Assembly: GCA_022822135.1 (NCBI GenBank)
Contig: JAJECH010000041.1
Location: 22,793 to 86,792, forward strand
Length of the DNA stretch: 64,000 nt
Source of the DNA: Pseudomonadales bacterium
GTDB lineage: Bacteria; Pseudomonadota; Gammaproteobacteria; Pseudomonadales; Azotimanducaceae
Reading direction: 5' to 3'
Position 1 is the stretch's first letter, and the number at the start of each line of letters is the position of its first letter. Positions 38,603 through 46,770 of this stretch are shown here, one piece after another. The notes beneath the pieces were generated by a model. The model did not search any database, was not told the DNA's origin, and saw only the letters and a program-made list of their open reading frames with translations. The position numbers were made by a program, and so were the translations under genes.

Positions 38603-38664
38603 AGAGCGCAGAATCAGAACAAGCTTTCTTCTTGATGAGCATGACATGATTCTGCGCTCTTTTT
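38603..38664 (+). terminator. Intrinsic terminator of the sigma-factor gene
   Basis: AGAGCGCAGAATCA (38603-38616) pairs perfectly with TGATTCTGCGCTCT (38647-38660), a 14-bp stem with a 30-nt loop, followed by TTTT. Lies 30 bp past the stop of the sigma gene. Confidence 0.85.
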
Positions 38665-38909
38665 GGAAGCCATCTGAGAATAGTTAGCGAAATCGAAATC
38701 ACGCATAACTCAAGCCGTGTTTTTTAGACCGCGAGTAGTTTCAAAGCTTTCGTCTCCGTTCGCACTGGATGGTGTATCTGAATAGGAGTGGTGATCCCTA
38801 GGGACACTTTGGACTTTCCGCTTCGATTCTCCGTCAAGAAGAGCGAGACGGCGATTTGGTACCAAAATCCTGCTTTCGTGTGAATTTGGCTAGATTTACT
38901 GTGAATCTA

Positions 38910-38945
38910 ACTATGAAATTTGAGCATTTCTTAGCACTTCATAGT
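38910..38945. promoter_or_regulatory. Inverted repeat upstream of the AlbA_2 regulator
   Basis: ACTATGAA (38910-38917) and TTCATAGT (38938-38945) flank 20 bp, ending 13 bp before the ATG at 38959. The same outer arms and the following AGA occur in the long palindrome at 41537-41582, on the far side of the gene and the S9 relic. Likely operator of the downstream gene. Confidence 0.55.
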
Positions 38946-38958
38946 AGACTTCATACCT

Positions 38959-40311
38959 ATGGATCTTACTCAATTACTGCGTCGACCAGAAGGTAAGACG
39001 CTCGAATTCAAGCGCGACCTATCTTCGCCTGCGCCAATCCTGCGCACCATCGTCGCATTCGCGAACACATCCGGTGGAACGATTTTGATCGGCGTCGACG
39101 ACGCTTCTCACGACGTTCGTGGCCTACCTAACGCTCGCGAGGAAGAGGAGAGGCTCTCGAACTTGATCTCTGACTCGGTTACCCCACAATTGGTCCCCGA
39201 TGTGGAATTACTGCGATTTCGCGAAGAGATGGTATTGGGAGTGGCAGTTTATCCGAGTCCTAATAGACCTCATTACTTACATGACTCACCCGAGACTGGT
39301 ACATACGTACGAGTCGGTTCTACTAATAGAAGGGCTGATGGGAATTTAGTTTCAGAAATGCGACGAGTGTCGCGCGGAGAATGTTTTGACGAGCAACCTC
39401 TACCGGGACTTGACTCTGAAGCGATTGATATCGATGCGGTCTCTGAAGCGTTTTCTGAGGTGCGAAACATCTCGGACCGCGACCTTGACGTATTGGGAGT
39501 GCTTACGACTCATCAAGGTCGTCGCGTTCCCTCTATTGGCGGAATGCTACTTTTCGGTAAAGACCGGCTGTCACATTTTCCAGATGCGTGGATTCAAGCT
39601 GGCAGATTTTCGGGATCAGATAGGTCGAACATATTCGAACAGATCGAATTTAAACAACCACTACCTAACGCGATTGAAGACGCGTACGGGTTCATCGAAC
39701 GTCATGTCGCATCTGGCGTAGACATTCGAGGACTGAGAGGCTTGCCGCGTTGGCAGATACCCGAAGTCGTCGTCCGCGAGGCTCTGACGAACGCGGTAGT
39801 CCATGCGGACTACTCCCAACGCGGCGCACCGTTTCGCATTGCAATATTCGATGATCGTCTTGAGGTCGAGAATCCTGGTTTGTTGCCATTCGGTCTAACG
39901 TTGGAGGATCTTCCACTAGGCGTTTCGAAACTGCGGAATCGGGTGATCGGCCGGGTCTTTCACGAGCGGAAATTGATCGAACAATGGGGCAGCGGAATAG
40001 GTCGCATGATCTCTGCCTGTCAGCAAGCCGGACTGCCGGAACCTGTTTGGGAGGAGCTGGGTACAAGATTTCGAGTGACAATACCGTCCGGACAGACGCA
40101 AAAAACAACATCGGTCACTATCAATGATCCGATTTGTGACGTCCTTTCAGAAAGAGATGGGTTAAGCACTTCTGAGATTGCCGAAGAGATTGGTCTTTCG
40201 ACTCGAGCAACAATAAATCGACTCAACAAATTGGTTAAACAGGGATTGGTAGTACGAATTGGTTCAGGTCGCACCGACCCCAATAGCAGGTACTTCATTG
40301 CTGTGAAGTAG
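38959..40311 (+). CDS. AlbA_2/Schlafen-type ATP-binding regulator with HATPase and winged-helix domains
   Basis: 450 residues. Starts with the AlbA_2 (Schlafen AAA_4) domain: EGKTLEFKRDLSS, FANTSGGTILIGVDD, RPHYLHDSPETGTYVRVGSTNRRA. Then an HATPase_c_4-type part (VVREALTNAVVHADYSQRG, DDRLEVENPGLLP, QWGSGIGRMISACQQAGLPEP) and a winged helix (EIAEEIGLSTRATINRLNKLVKQGLV, about 395-440). Proteins with this order are putative DNA-binding regulators, common in accessory regions. ATG at 38959 lacks a Shine-Dalgarno site, and the inverted repeat ends 13 bp before it. Probably self-regulating. The decayed S9 peptidase follows on the same strand. Confidence 0.88.
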   Translation: MDLTQLLRRPEGKTLEFKRDLSSPAPILRTIVAFANTSGGTILIGVDDASHDVRGLPNAREEEERLSNLISDSVTPQLVPDVELLRFREEMVLGVAVYPSPNRPHYLHDSPETGTYVRVGSTNRRADGNLVSEMRRVSRGECFDEQPLPGLDSEAIDIDAVSEAFSEVRNISDRDLDVLGVLTTHQGRRVPSIGGMLLFGKDRLSHFPDAWIQAGRFSGSDRSNIFEQIEFKQPLPNAIEDAYGFIERHVASGVDIRGLRGLPRWQIPEVVVREALTNAVVHADYSQRGAPFRIAIFDDRLEVENPGLLPFGLTLEDLPLGVSKLRNRVIGRVFHERKLIEQWGSGIGRMISACQQAGLPEPVWEELGTRFRVTIPSGQTQKTTSVTINDPICDVLSERDGLSTSEIAEEIGLSTRATINRLNKLVKQGLVVRIGSGRTDPNSRYFIAVK

Positions 40312-40420
40312 AAGATGGCAACTAGGTTTCGGGATTCCCTTCGGTGCTTCACTCCTTCGTAGCGGAAGACATGAAGAGTGATTTCGGGTCTGTCGGAAGA
40401 AAGTCTGGATTGGTCCTCTG

Positions 40421-41470
40421 TTGTTAGATCAAATGTGGGGTGTAACTCAACTGAGTGTGACTGATGTCATAGCTATTTCTAGTTCATCCAATAGAGGAAT
40501 TGAGGACACTAGGTCGGTCAACCAACCTCTTAGAAAACTACCCGAAGGTCCTATATCCAAATCCCAACTCGCTTTGTCGAACGTCCACAAAGGGGTAAGG
40601 CAGCTGTTTCAAGAAAAGGAGGTCTCGATTCGAGATTACTCGAACGACTATCGAACCACTATTAGCAACGTCAGGTCAGCTGACACGATACTTGAGTATG
40701 TGATCTTGGATGCCAACATGAGGTTATTTGATCAGATCTCCGACCGAGTGGAAGACATCGGATTGATTCCTGGTCGGCTGGTGAAGCTGCTGCCGCGAGG
40801 AGCAGAAGAAAGGGATGACACACACGTATACGATTATTTGTAATCGATGGAAAAACGCCTCGACAGAGACGAGTGGTTGTGCTCGTTCATGGTTGTCCTG
40901 ATTTATGTGATTCATAGGAATGGATTAGTGAAGTTCAGCTTCTCGCGACCGCAGGGATTCACTTAATGCGGGTGAATTTCTGTGACTCTGCAGGCTTTGG
41001 CTTGGATTTCGAGACGATGGAATACACGCAACAATGGGACGACGTAAGATAACGTTGCGGAAGCGACGCAGTGGGCTATGGATCAAGGGATCTACGACAA
41101 CGATCGGATTTGGTGGAATCCACGATATTGGTGCGATTGAATGGATCGGCGATGTTGCTCACGATAAAACCGGGATCAATAGTTAGAGAATCACCATCGG
41201 GGCTGACCGAGAGGAATGAGAAACGATGTCGGTATTGAATTACACAGATGAGATCGACGCGGCCGGCATGTCAATCTACAGCGGGCTAGATCTACGTACG
41301 CCGCCAGAAAATTACCACTGAGTGGAAATCGCGTTTGAAGATGTAGGCAAACCAGTCGAAACACTGTTTTGAGCAAATTAAGTCCACGGCTTGCTCGGTC
41401 GCGACAGGCTTATGTACGCGTACGGTGAGCAGCGGAAATTCCCTAATAAGCACTTTGGAAATAGTTAGTT
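40421..41470 (+). pseudogene. Remnant of an S9 prolyl-oligopeptidase-type gene
   Basis: No single frame is open, but successive segments match an S9 dipeptidyl-peptidase in order: VRQLFQEKEVSIRDYSNDY and VILDANMRLFDQI with RDDTHVYDYL (to 40843), then VVVLVHGCPDL (40873), a TAG at 40915, EVQLLATAG and VNFCDSAGFGLDFE (40930-41010), DDVR then a TAA at 41050, and in the next frame NVAEATQWAMDQGIYDNDRI. Later VEIAFEDVGKPVETLF (before a stop near 41370) resembles the family's C-terminal part. The GxSxGG nucleophile motif is not preserved. The N-terminal half is mostly missing. At least two frameshifts and several stops; not functional. Confidence 0.8.
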
Positions 41471-41536
41471 TTAATACGAGATAGGGTTGGTCACGAACAG
41501 GAGCGAAGACGTCAGCTAAGTCGCATTAAATAGTCC

Positions 41537-41582
41537 ACTATGAATTGCTGTGAAGCGCGAACACTTCACAGCAATTCATAGT
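41537..41582. repeat. 19-bp perfect inverted repeat with 8-nt loop
   Basis: Left arm ACTATGAATTGCTGTGAAG (41537-41555), loop CGCGAACA, right arm its exact complement (41564-41582). There is no T-run on either side, so it is not an ordinary terminator. It shares outer arms with the inverted repeat at 38910-38945. Could be a recombination or protein-binding site, or a transcript-stabilising hairpin. Confidence 0.85.
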
Positions 41583-41740
41583 AGATATCGGCGCAAAATG
41601 TTCCATTACCATTTCGATCGCAACATGCGCCTCCGTAGTAATGTGTAGCCGACAGACCGATTCTGAGGTTCAAGCTTAGGAGTGAGTTCACGCGCATATC
41701 GGTCGAAATCGACAAGGAGTGGGCGATACGAAATAGGGTT

Positions 41741-44035
41741 CTAAAAAAAGATCGCAGGCGGTTCGTGAGGTGGTAACGCTTTATCCAATCCTGCGCCGTG
41801 TAGTTGCTCGCGAATAAAGTTAAAGATCTCTTTGGCGGATTGCATGCGCAAGGCTCTGGCGACGATCCGACGGCAATTTGTCATCGTGATGTTGCGAATC
41901 ACCCACTTGACCCTCGGAATGTTGGTCGCGTTCATCGATAACACGTCGTACCCCATGCCGATGCACATCACGGCGCCTTCCACCGTACCGGCCAACTCGC
42001 CGCAAATCCCGATTGGTTTCTTCGCTTCGTGTGCAGTCTTAGCGAGCATTCGTAGCGCGTGCACCATGGATGGGTCAAACTCCCGGTAGAGCTCAGCGAC
42101 CTGAGGGTTCGTCCGTGAAGCTGCGAGCATGTACTGGGTGAGATCATTGGTTCCAATCGCAAGGAAGTCGACGAGTTTCATGACCTGCTGTCGCTGAAAG
42201 ATCAGCGACGGCACTTCAATCATCACGCCGATCTGAGGCTGCTTTGCATTGACGCCTTCTTCGACAACTTCGCGGAATGCTTGGTCAATATATCGCTTCG
42301 CTGTCTCAATCTCTTCGATGTTCGAGACCATTGGCAGCATGATGCGAAGAATGCCTTCTAAGTCGGCATTCGCCTTGAACATGGCGCGGACTTGACCAAG
42401 AAAAATATCGGGGTGGTCGAGTGTTACGCGTATACCGCGCCAACCAAGGAACGGGTTTTCTTCTTCGATCCTGAAGTAAGGTAGGTCCTTGTCGCCACCA
42501 ATATCCAACGTCCGCATCGTGACTGGACGGGGGTCGAACGCCTCCATGTGTTCGCGATAGATGCGCCGTTGTTCCTCTTCGGTGGGAAACCGGTTTCGAT
42601 TCGCAAACGGAACTTCAGTCCGGAACAAGCCAATGCCTTCCGCACCTAGGTCAAGCGATCGCGAGATTTCACTCACCAATCCAATGTTGACCCAAACATT
42701 GATGCGTACGCCGTCCATCGTGACGCTGGGTAGGTCTCGAATTTCTTCCAGCTCCGCCTGAAAAGACTCTTCGACATTCACCAGTGCATCGAAATGACTG
42801 GTCGTTGCCTCAGAAGGATTTACAACGATTTCGCCGTAATACCCGTCGACGATGAGGGGGAGGTTGTCAATGTCAAGCAGTGGAAGATCGGTAGCACCGA
42901 TGACAGCCGGCAGATTCAGCGCTCGGGCAAGAATGGTCACGTGAGAATTCATCGATCCTTCCACGGAAACCACCCCAATAAGGTTCTCTGAGGAGACTTC
43001 ACTGAGCATGGACGCCGACACTTCGTCAGCGACCAAAATCGAGTTCGGTGGGATCTCGTTGTCCGTACGATCCTGACGTTGCATGGCAGCCAGGATACGT
43101 TGTCCGAGGTCCCGCAGATCCTGCCCACGCTCCGCTAAATACGAACTTTCCGAACGCTCCAGTTCCCGGATGTGCCGGGAGAACACGTTACTTACGGCGG
43201 TTTGAGCTCCGACAAATTCGTTGAGGACCGTCGTCCGCACTTCATGCGGTAGCGCGTCGTCATCAAGCATGTGCAGATATGCGTCAAAAAGCGCTAGCTC
43301 TTCGGCGCCGAGGACGGACTGCATGCGTTCTCGACCTTGATTCAAATCCTCGACGACGACAGTGAGCGCATCGTTAAATTCGGCGAGCTCCTGGTCGACG
43401 TCATCAGGCTCAATGACTCGGTACGTGACATCTTCGAGCTTTGCGTGGGGGTGTCGAACGACGGCAGTACCCGATGCAATGCCGGGAGAACCCGCGTAGC
43501 CTTTGAAATGTTGCTCCTCTCGCAGCTTGGGCGGCACCGCACCCAGCGCAATCTCATTCGTTGCGATCGCGTGTGACAAATCATGAGCGAACGACGTTGC
43601 GAGCGAGGTAAGAAATCCTTCGTCGTCCTCGCTGAACTCGTGAAACTCGTCTTGCGCGAGCAGTACACCGAGGATGCGTCGTTGATACAGAATCGGCACA
43701 CCGAGGAAATTCGGGTACGCGTTTTCGTTGTGACCCTCGACGAAATAGACATCGGGGTGCTCATTGATATTCGTCAGATTAATCGGTTCTTTACGCTTTA
43801 CGACCAGTCCGATAACGCCGGTATCAGGAGGAACGACAATCCGATGCGGGTCGATATCTCGGTAGCCTTCATTGGCGACAAGCTGGAGATTTTTCGTCTT
43901 GTTATCGACGACAAACAACGAACAGACGTCGCAATTCAGAATATTGGTGACGCGGGTCACCATCATGGCAGACGCACGACTGAAGCTAACGCCGCCGGAA
44001 ATATCGGCAATTAGGTCTTGAAGCGCGTCTTGCAC
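41741..44035 (-). CDS. ptsP: Phosphoenolpyruvate-protein phosphotransferase, nitrogen-type EI (PtsP)
   Basis: 764 residues. N-terminal GAF domain (1-150) followed by the EI parts: EI N-terminal domain (RGSP-like GYAGSPGIASGTAVVR), the phospho-His in GSMNSHVTILARALNLPAVIG, and the PEP-binding barrel with GIGLFRTEVPF, TLDIGGDKDLPYF, GWRGIRV, MIEVPSLIF, FLAIGTNDLTQYM and GICGELAG. It takes phosphate from PEP to start the PTS-Ntr regulatory chain. GTG directly follows the rppH stop, so the two are coupled. Together they form rppH-ptsP, as in E. coli. Confidence 0.96.
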   Translation of the reverse strand: MQDALQDLIADISGGVSFSRASAMMVTRVTNILNCDVCSLFVVDNKTKNLQLVANEGYRDIDPHRIVVPPDTGVIGLVVKRKEPINLTNINEHPDVYFVEGHNENAYPNFLGVPILYQRRILGVLLAQDEFHEFSEDDEGFLTSLATSFAHDLSHAIATNEIALGAVPPKLREEQHFKGYAGSPGIASGTAVVRHPHAKLEDVTYRVIEPDDVDQELAEFNDALTVVVEDLNQGRERMQSVLGAEELALFDAYLHMLDDDALPHEVRTTVLNEFVGAQTAVSNVFSRHIRELERSESSYLAERGQDLRDLGQRILAAMQRQDRTDNEIPPNSILVADEVSASMLSEVSSENLIGVVSVEGSMNSHVTILARALNLPAVIGATDLPLLDIDNLPLIVDGYYGEIVVNPSEATTSHFDALVNVEESFQAELEEIRDLPSVTMDGVRINVWVNIGLVSEISRSLDLGAEGIGLFRTEVPFANRNRFPTEEEQRRIYREHMEAFDPRPVTMRTLDIGGDKDLPYFRIEEENPFLGWRGIRVTLDHPDIFLGQVRAMFKANADLEGILRIMLPMVSNIEEIETAKRYIDQAFREVVEEGVNAKQPQIGVMIEVPSLIFQRQQVMKLVDFLAIGTNDLTQYMLAASRTNPQVAELYREFDPSMVHALRMLAKTAHEAKKPIGICGELAGTVEGAVMCIGMGYDVLSMNATNIPRVKWVIRNITMTNCRRIVARALRMQSAKEIFNFIREQLHGAGLDKALPPHEPPAIFF

Positions 44036-44536
44036 CTATACGGCCTCGTGCTCGAAATGCGAGGATAGGTCTTCGAGTGCGTCTCGATAGACGCGATACT
44101 TGAAGCGTACCGTCATGCGGACGGGTTCCCAGAAATCAACCCAAGTCCAACGCTCAAACTCTTGCTCGTCTTCGGACCGGGTCAGATTAATGACATGGTC
44201 GGGCGAACGGAGCCGAAGCAAAAACCACTTCTGCTTCTGCCCAATGCCTGGTATTTCTCTCGGTATGCGATCTCGAGGTAGTCGATAACGAAACCAGCGC
44301 GGCGTCTGTGCGATGACGCTGACTTGATTGGGTCTCAGCCCAACTTCCTCGTATAGCTCCCGATACATGGCTTCAGTGGGCGTTTCGCCGCGATGGATGC
44401 CACCTTGTGGGAATTGCCACCAGTTTCGACTCCCAGAGCGCTGGGCGATCAAGACTTGGTTGGCGTCGTTGCACAGTACAATGCAGACGTTGAGCCGATA
44501 GCCATCTTCATAGATGTCGCGCTCTCCGTTTAGCAT
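44036..44536 (-). CDS. rppH: RNA pyrophosphohydrolase (Nudix)
   Basis: 166 residues from the ATG at 44536; a TTG at 44563 would add nine. Removes pyrophosphate from the 5' end of mRNA and so starts decay. Nudix box GGIHRGETPTEAMYRELYEEVGL (catalytic Glu in REXXEE) follows QFPQGG; the front reads YEDGYRLNVCIVLCN and WWQFPQGGI, as in RppH. Ends in VYRDALEDLSSHFEHEAV. ptsP begins right after the stop codon. A -35/-10-like pair (TTGTCA and TTTAAA, 18 bp apart) lies about 90 bp upstream. Confidence 0.94.
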   Translation of the reverse strand: MLNGERDIYEDGYRLNVCIVLCNDANQVLIAQRSGSRNWWQFPQGGIHRGETPTEAMYRELYEEVGLRPNQVSVIAQTPRWFRYRLPRDRIPREIPGIGQKQKWFLLRLRSPDHVINLTRSEDEQEFERWTWVDFWEPVRMTVRFKYRVYRDALEDLSSHFEHEAV

Positions 44537-44626
44537 AAATCGCTCGGGTTTCGAAAGGCACAAAGAGGGCCTGCACTGTGTCGGCCTATCCGATCACAGA
44601 TGAAACATACCCTCACTTTTCTACAT

Positions 44627-44656
44627 TTTAAAGCGTTTTACGGGGGTCGCTGACAA
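44627..44656 (-). promoter_or_regulatory. Possible sigma-70 promoter of rppH-ptsP
   Basis: On the minus strand TTGTCA (44656-44651) and TTTAAA (44632-44627) are 18 bp apart, about 90 bp before the rppH ATG. Sequence match only. Confidence 0.35.
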
Positions 44657-44661
44657 GCATC

Positions 44662-46722
44662 TTGAATCAGCTCGCATCGTCATCGAGCCCGTATTTGAGG
44701 CTTTTTGCTGACAGTCCGGTGGACTGGCACGAGTACGACGACGAACTCTTGATGAAAGCTCGAGCAGAGCGCAAGCCTCTGCATTTGTCGATCGGGCGCT
44801 ACCTCAGCACACGAACCCCCAACGAAGTCAGTTTTTATTCGCGCGAGGTCGTGGGTGAGACGCTCAATGACGCGTTCATCAATGTGAAGATCGATGCAGA
44901 TGAACGACCGGATTTAGAACGGTTTTTCACCATCAATTTCGAGCCCAGTGCGCGACGCGCCAATGCGCCGATGTTCGAGTTGTATCCGACGACTGTGTTT
45001 CTCGAGACGACCCAACTAACCATGTCGTTGCCGGCCAATTTCTTCAGCTTTGACCCGTACGACGACAGCCGCGTGAGACTTTTGTATTCGTCAAACGAGG
45101 TGTTGAACTGGCATCTGGTGCACGCGGCTTTTAAGGAAGGATCAGGCTCGATCCTGCTTTCGGAAGCGCATCGACGAGGTCGGATCGGGATGCATGAAAA
45201 GCCCGCGCCTAGTTACGACGCATTGCTGGAGGACGCTACGGCATTTCGACAGCGTGTCATCGAAGCGGACGCGCAGAGCGTTGTTTCGACACAGGGGTAT
45301 ATCCAAGGGTTAGTCTCACAACTATTGCGGTTGTGGTTTCTCAGCGATCATCGCTCGCGCGAAGACACCAAGGGACTAGACGTTGCGCTGATCGCCCTCA
45401 CCAAATGGGTGCGCGATGTTGGGTTCGACCATGTAGAAGGGGGTTTCTACTGCCCGTCTCGATATCAGGGTGACATGGGTGCCGAGATGACGAAATCGCT
45501 GGAATTCAATGCGTGGGCACTCGATCTGCTGATGCGCGCGGTAGCGATCAGCCGCGACTCGTTACTGACGGAAGTAGCACGGCAGACCGCCGACTTCATC
45601 GTTGAACGATTGCAGCTACCGGATGGCGGATTCGCGGTCGGAATCCATGACCCGACGAATTCAACGCGATTTGCGTGGGACCGACGTACCGTGCGACGTG
45701 CCTTGACCGAAGACGAGTACCTAGTTGTCGAAACGCTTTATGGTCTGGACAAGAAGGCGAACTGGAACGGACGTTGGTTGCTCCGACGTACAGGATCATG
45801 GCGTAGTGTCGTGGATCAACTGTTCTTTTCGAAATCTGAAGCGGAAGCACTACTGGCTAGTGGGCGTGAAAAACTTCGAGACCTTGCCCTTACGCGTGAC
45901 ATCGACTATCAGTTCGATGATCGGCGCTTGACTTCAGGTAATGCTGGTGCGGTCAGCGCTTTGGTATTCGCGGCTAAGACGCTAGGCGAGTCGCGTTGGT
46001 TTGACGCAGCATCGAATGGTTTGAAATGGATCGTCGAGCATCGACTAGGTGAAGACGGCGTAGAGAACGCCAATGGTGCTTCGGAAGGCGTCACGGTGGT
46101 CGACTACGCACTATTGCTTCGAGCTGCTCTTGATGTCCTTTCTCTGCAGTGGCAACCTGACGTCGCCAATCGACTGTCACAGCTCGTTGAAGCGCTGAAG
46201 TCGAGATTTTGGGATGGGAAAACGCTCTCGTTATGCGAGATTGACGTGGCGGGACTGTTGGTGACCTTCCCGCAGAGTCATCAACTTGGCAAGATTCATC
46301 CAGTCGATGCCGTACGGCGAGGACTCCAGCTTTACGCCACCCTCTATCAGGATTCAGATGTCTTTGTCATACTCAAGCGGCTTTTTGACGACATAGAGTC
46401 TGTGGGTGCTGCGTTCGACCTGCAGACGAACCCTAGCGGTGATTTCTCACTGGACTTTAGAAAAGGTGAAGTCGTTGTGGTTTTACGCGGACCTGACGAT
46501 GAATGCGAGGCATGGCGCGACGAACTCAATGAGACGTACAAACCGTTTCGGCACGTGTTTTCGATACCTTTTTCGGTATCGCGTGATCTACCGTCCTGCG
46601 TACCACGCATGATGAGTCTGGAGGACCGACAACGAGTAACCGCTCATGTGCTCCACGACTCTCAGCAGCTCGACGTGATCGTCGAGTTGGACGCATTGAA
46701 GGAAGTGCTGGACGGTCTTTAA
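44662..46722 (+). CDS. YyaL/SPATA20-like thioredoxin-domain protein without the active-site cysteines
   Basis: 686 residues, TTG start without clear ribosome site. N-terminal thioredoxin-like (DUF255) domain: SSPYLRLFADSPVDWHEYDDELLMKARAERKPLHLSIG, KIDADERPDLERF; then a six-hairpin (alpha/alpha toroid) domain similar to glycoside hydrolases, seen in GGFYCPSRYQGDMGAEMTKSLEFNAWALDLLMRA and GGFAVGIHDP. The conserved CHWCH of the family is replaced by RYLSTRTPNEV, so a redox role is excluded. Function of the family is uncertain. Upstream of the acyl-CoA dehydrogenase by 48 bp, and divergent from rppH. Confidence 0.8.
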   Translation: MNQLASSSSPYLRLFADSPVDWHEYDDELLMKARAERKPLHLSIGRYLSTRTPNEVSFYSREVVGETLNDAFINVKIDADERPDLERFFTINFEPSARRANAPMFELYPTTVFLETTQLTMSLPANFFSFDPYDDSRVRLLYSSNEVLNWHLVHAAFKEGSGSILLSEAHRRGRIGMHEKPAPSYDALLEDATAFRQRVIEADAQSVVSTQGYIQGLVSQLLRLWFLSDHRSREDTKGLDVALIALTKWVRDVGFDHVEGGFYCPSRYQGDMGAEMTKSLEFNAWALDLLMRAVAISRDSLLTEVARQTADFIVERLQLPDGGFAVGIHDPTNSTRFAWDRRTVRRALTEDEYLVVETLYGLDKKANWNGRWLLRRTGSWRSVVDQLFFSKSEAEALLASGREKLRDLALTRDIDYQFDDRRLTSGNAGAVSALVFAAKTLGESRWFDAASNGLKWIVEHRLGEDGVENANGASEGVTVVDYALLLRAALDVLSLQWQPDVANRLSQLVEALKSRFWDGKTLSLCEIDVAGLLVTFPQSHQLGKIHPVDAVRRGLQLYATLYQDSDVFVILKRLFDDIESVGAAFDLQTNPSGDFSLDFRKGEVVVVLRGPDDECEAWRDELNETYKPFRHVFSIPFSVSRDLPSCVPRMMSLEDRQRVTAHVLHDSQQLDVIVELDALKEVLDGL

Positions 46723-46770
46723 CACCGACCAAAGCTTTTAATTTACGGTTCCGACCCGAGGAAATGAACC

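Larger units (their letters stand above)
38574..38958. other. Intergenic region with terminator and operator-like repeat
   Basis: Holds the sigma-factor terminator (38603-38664) and the inverted repeat (38910-38945) before the AlbA_2 gene. No gene seen in between. Confidence 0.6.

Noticed and set aside
40421..40843. 140-codon frame as a stand-alone hypothetical gene
   Set aside because: Its second half matches the S9 peptidase order and continues, through frameshifts, into further S9 segments, so it belongs to a pseudogene.
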